DNA of 8,408 nucleotides from Pseudomonadota bacterium (GTDB taxonomy: Bacteria > Pseudomonadota > Alphaproteobacteria > Rhizobiales > Xanthobacteraceae), in NCBI GenBank assembly GCA_023433965.1, contig JAEYTQ010000729.1, forward strand, positions 1 through 8,408, written 5' to 3'. The first letter of the stretch is position 1. The number at the start of each line of letters is the position of its first letter. The position numbers were made by a program, and so were the translations under genes. Under the pieces are notes generated by a model that ran no database searches, was not told where the DNA came from, and saw only the letters and a program-made list of their open reading frames with translations. Of this stretch, positions 6,561 to 8,408 are shown piece after piece.

Positions 6561-7221
6561 TGCTGATCGCTGCAACGACGCTGCCTCCTTGGTCACGCAA
6601 TGGAACGGCAATGCCGCAGATGGCCGGATCAAGCTCGCCATCTACCCAGGCGTAGCCCCGCTCTCGGGTCAAATGCAGTTCGTGGGCGAGGCGTTTGGCA
6701 TCGGTGATCGTGCGCGGCGTGATCGACTTCAGCGGTGTGTTTGCGAGGTATTTTCCCTGCTCATCCAAGGGAAGATTGGCCAGAAGCACGCGGCCCAGCG
6801 AGACGAGATGGGCGGGCAGCCGGCTGCCAATCCCGAGATTGGCTGACAGGATGCGCCGCGCTGGAAGCCTGAGGGCGTAGACGATGTCGGTTTCATCGAG
6901 CACGGCAAGCGCGCAGGACTCGCCGATGTCGTTGCGCAGATCTTCAAGCGCCCGCTGGGCATAGCCCCAGAACGGCAGCGCGTTCAGATAGGACAATCCG
7001 AGCCCAAGCGCCCGAGGCCTGAGGCGGAAGTAGCGACCGTCTGCTTCGCAATATTTCAGGATGACGAGCGTGCTGAGCATGCGTCGCGCCGTGGCGCGGT
7101 TGAGTCCTGCATGGGCCGCGGCTTCCGAAAGCGTGTGCCGCCCCGGCGCTCGGCCGAGTGCCTCGATCAACGCGAAGCCCCGTTCGATCGCACGGACGAA
7201 GCCGTCACTCTCCTTCGGCAT
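6451..7221 (-). CDS. IclR-family transcriptional regulator (PcaR-like)
   Basis: This full-length 256-aa IclR regulator has an N-terminal winged helix-turn-helix (about 10-70) containing LSEAAAHAGLNRATARRMLS followed by YCEADGRYFRLRPRALGLG, typical of the PcaR/PcaU/PobR branch. The effector domain (~75-250) has VLDETDIVYALRLPARRI, SLGRVLLA and the GELDPAICGIAVPLRDQGGS signature. PcaR-type proteins respond to aromatic-pathway intermediates, but the effector here is not identifiable. Start ATG 7221 has AGAGGAG about ten nt upstream on its strand. It diverges from the MaoC pair across 101 nt that contain a 17-bp palindrome, which I infer to be its operator. Its 3' end is overlapped by the extended LysR frame on the other strand. 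Confidence 0.93.
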   Translation of the reverse strand: MPKESDGFVRAIERGFALIEALGRAPGRHTLSEAAAHAGLNRATARRMLSTLVILKYCEADGRYFRLRPRALGLGLSYLNALPFWGYAQRALEDLRNDIGESCALAVLDETDIVYALRLPARRILSANLGIGSRLPAHLVSLGRVLLANLPLDEQGKYLANTPLKSITPRTITDAKRLAHELHLTRERGYAWVDGELDPAICGIAVPLRDQGGSVVAAISINLISGTLTEAAAKKRYLVRLQKTAQDIRTQSLSLS

Positions 7222-7237
7222 TTTTTGCAGACTCCTC

Positions 7238-7267
7238 TTGCGAAGCCGGGTGGGCTCCGCGCATAGT
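7238..7267 (+). promoter_or_regulatory. Candidate promoter for the MaoC pair
   Basis: TTGCGA at 7238-7243 and CATAGT at 7262-7267 are separated by 18 nt and resemble a sigma-70-type -35/-10 pair. Transcription would start near 7274, placing the downstream palindrome (7288-7304) in the early transcribed region, a position suited to repression. The assignment is by eye and weak. Confidence 0.3.
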
Positions 7268-7287
7268 GGTTCACAAACAGATCAATT

Positions 7288-7304
7288 TGTTCGCCAGGCG
7301 AACA
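7288..7304. promoter_or_regulatory. Perfect 17-bp palindrome, probable IclR-family operator
   Basis: TGTTCGCCAGGCGAACA is a perfect inverted repeat with a single central A at 7296. It contains GTTCG-N5-CGAAC, the same form as the PcaR site described in Pseudomonas (GTTCG-N5-CGCAC). It lies in the iclR/maoC divergent gap, 18 nt before the first MaoC-type start codon. A partial extra copy, GTTCAC at 7269-7274, sits exactly 20 bp upstream of GTTCGC at 7289-7294. Binding by the adjacent IclR protein is inferred. Confidence 0.7.
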
Positions 7305-7322
7305 CTTACGGCAGGAGACGCC

Positions 7323-7799
7323 ATGACGCAAGCGCCCGGATTCGAGACCGACTTCTGGAAGGACGCCAATCTGCGAAAGGTGTGGGACGAGATCGTCCCC
7401 GGCCAACCTCGCAAGACAATCCCCTACACGCTGACGCTGGAAGCCATTCAGCTCTACTGCCGCTCGGTCGGCGAGGATCATCCGCTCTATTTCGACGAGG
7501 CGTACGCCAGGAAGACTCCCTACGGCGGGCTCATCGCCCCGCCGTCGATTCACATCCTCCTGATGTTCGCTTGCACGCCGACCGACGACTGGATGCGAAC
7601 GCCGGGCACCATCAACGCCGGCCAGAGCTGGAGCTACAACAAACCGGCGCGGCCGGGCGATGTGATCACCTTGCAGGCTCGTGCCCTGGACAAGTTCATC
7701 AAGCGTGAACGCCTCTTCGTCGTGCACGACAACGTATTCTTCAACCAGCACGGCGACGTCATCTGCTCCGGCCGGGGCCAGACCATCCGTCCCGCCTGA
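7323..7799 (+). CDS. FAS1-like/MaoC-N hot-dog domain protein, non-catalytic half of a hydratase
   Basis: The 158-aa product has a single hot-dog domain. The diagnostic stretch AIQLYCRSVGEDHPLYFDEA (41-60) followed by YARKTPYGGLIAPPSI (61-76) is typical of the FAS1-like dehydratase (MaoC_dehydrat_N) group. In the position of the hydratase motif G-D-x-N-P-x-H it reads G-E-D-H-P-L-Y, so the catalytic Asp and His are replaced by E51 and Y56. Proteins of this type usually pair with a catalytic MaoC subunit, as in HadA-HadB or ChsH1-ChsH2. The catalytic-type gene follows after 28 nt. The ATG at 7323 has AGGAG at 7313-7317, five nt away; the frame is open further upstream, but that part crosses the operator and promoter. 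Its substrate, presumably an acyl-CoA or acyl-ACP, is unknown. Confidence 0.85.
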   Translation: MTQAPGFETDFWKDANLRKVWDEIVPGQPRKTIPYTLTLEAIQLYCRSVGEDHPLYFDEAYARKTPYGGLIAPPSIHILLMFACTPTDDWMRTPGTINAGQSWSYNKPARPGDVITLQARALDKFIKRERLFVVHDNVFFNQHGDVICSGRGQTIRPA

Positions 7800-7827
7800 T
7801 CGCAAGAGCAGACAAGGAGAACCCGAC

Positions 7828-8280
7828 ATGACCACCAGCTTCGATGCCCTCTCGGTCGGCGACACGATCGACGGCCCGAAATTCGACGTCTCTCGTGAAT
7901 CCATTCGTCTCTTCTGCGACGGGTCGCTGGACTACAACCCGCTGCATCTCGACGACGACTACATGAAGAACAGTTTCGGCAAGACCAATTTCGGCGGCAT
8001 CATCATGCACGGCATGAACAATTTCGGTTTGATCACCCGCATGCTGACCGATTGGGCCTATCCGGCCGGGGCCGTTCAGCGCCGTCTCGAGACTCGCTGG
8101 CTCAAGCCGGTCAAGCCTGGCGACACGATCCAGCCCATGGGCGTGGTGAAAGCCAAGCAGCTGACGCAAAAATCACGCTGGGTGCTGATCGACGTCCTCG
8201 TCCGAAACCAGAGGGGCGAACACGTCGCGGCGGGCGAGGCCATGGTCGAATTCCCACTGACCGGCTCGATCGCGGCCTGA
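7828..8280 (+). CDS. MaoC-like (R)-specific enoyl-CoA hydratase subunit, catalytic half
   Basis: The 150-aa product is a MaoC/PhaJ-type hot-dog domain. The hydratase motif is intact: D35-Y-N37-P-L-H40-L-D, and HGM at 61-63 completes the usual active-site strand. The Asp/His spacing equals that of the PhaJ dyad. The family adds water to trans-2-enoyl-CoA, or dehydrates 3-hydroxyacyl or beta-methylmalyl-type thioesters. ATG 7828 is preceded by AAGGAG (7814-7819) eight nt upstream, a strong site; the same frame is open further upstream inside the first MaoC gene, but that part is a shadow. It is the second gene of the IclR-linked operon, and I infer that it pairs with the upstream FAS1-like subunit. 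A free-standing homodimeric hydratase is the alternative. Confidence 0.9.
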   Translation: MTTSFDALSVGDTIDGPKFDVSRESIRLFCDGSLDYNPLHLDDDYMKNSFGKTNFGGIIMHGMNNFGLITRMLTDWAYPAGAVQRRLETRWLKPVKPGDTIQPMGVVKAKQLTQKSRWVLIDVLVRNQRGEHVAAGEAMVEFPLTGSIAA

Positions 8281-8338
8281 CCCGAAACACGCATAGTGAC
8301 GCCAGGAGCAGCGAGGTCGTCGCAGCCGCCTCGCTGTA

Positions 8339-8358
8339 GTTCTCGCCGAGGCGAAAAC
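8339..8358. promoter_or_regulatory. Near-palindrome resembling the upstream IclR-type operator
   Basis: GTTcTCGCC-GA-GGCGAaAAC pairs at eight of nine arm positions around a two-base centre. It shares the arms TCGCC and GGCGA and the outer GT/AC with the 17-bp palindrome at 7288-7304, but is longer by three bases. It lies in the 125-nt gap after the MaoC pair and 47 nt before the next start codon. A hairpin is unlikely, since the perfectly paired arms leave only a two-base loop. I infer a second, weaker operator for the same regulator. Confidence 0.4.
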
Positions 8359-8394
8359 AAAGAACATGACCAGCGCCGGTTTCGTGCGCTTCAC

Positions 8395-8408
8395 GGGAGG
8401 ATGCCATG
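8395..8408 (+). promoter_or_regulatory. Ribosome binding site and start codon of the next gene
   Basis: GGGAGG at 8395-8400 is followed after five nt by ATG at 8406-8408, the last three bases of the window, so a rightward gene probably begins here. An alternative frame from ATG 8366 is open to the edge but has only a weak ribosome site. Nothing can be said about the product. The 125-nt gap from the MaoC gene and the near-palindrome inside it suggest that this gene has its own control. Confidence 0.5.

Noticed and set aside
7158..7322. Upstream extension of the first MaoC frame (55 extra codons)
   Set aside because: The extension crosses the iclR start region, the promoter candidate and the palindrome. 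The ATG at 7323 has a strong ribosome site and matches the family's usual length.
7167..7904. A 245-codon minus-strand open frame across the first MaoC gene and the operator region
   Set aside because: It overlaps the iclR start, the palindrome and a well-supported MaoC-type gene. It has no family signature.
1..8408. Mobile element, CRISPR array, tRNA or prophage remnants
   Set aside because: No transposase, integrase, spaced repeats, tRNA-like cloverleaf or terminal repeats were seen on either strand.

Overview
The window is GC-rich (roughly 60-65% by eye), densely coded DNA. Codon use and family content suggest an alphaproteobacterium of the Bradyrhizobium/Rhodopseudomonas kind (inference; no rRNA or marker gene is present). 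It holds three small units, each beside its own regulator from a different family, plus the start of a next gene at the right edge.

Unit 1 (1-4511), iron uptake. A leftward AraC-family regulator, cut by the left edge, diverges across 140 nt from a rightward set: a TonB-dependent siderophore receptor (767 aa), a PepSY-associated four-helix inner-membrane protein of the FoxB siderophore-reductase type (373 aa), and a 61-aa two-helix membrane protein that overlaps it by four bases (ATGA). The likely logic is outer-membrane import of a ferric siderophore, reductive iron release at the inner membrane, and local control by the AraC protein. No ABC permease is present in the window.

Unit 2 (4512-6560). 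A leftward pair encodes a RidA-family protein and an L-2-amino-thiazoline-4-carboxylate (ATC) hydrolase family protein. It diverges from a GcvA-like LysR regulator whose effector domain appears to be largely deleted. The RidA protein has Leu where the catalytic Arg of canonical RidA would be. The divergent intergenic region has a dense cluster of TTGC/GCAA half-sites. The LysR frame runs 110 nt into the 3' end of the convergent iclR-type gene.

Unit 3 (6451-8408), acyl-CoA metabolism. A leftward PcaR-like IclR regulator diverges from two adjacent small hot-dog-fold genes. The first is a FAS1-like/MaoC-N half without the catalytic dyad. The second is a MaoC half with an intact D-x-N-P-x-H motif. 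They probably form a heterodimeric enoyl-CoA hydratase. A perfect 17-bp palindrome of the GTTCG-N5-CGAAC type lies just upstream of the first gene, and a related near-palindrome lies before the next gene at the right edge. This suggests an IclR regulon that continues beyond the window.

The most interesting points are the split hydratase with its paired operators, the collapsed LysR gene, and the RidA/ATC-hydrolase pair. I see no mobile element, CRISPR array, tRNA or rRNA. No gene-free stretch exceeds 140 nt.
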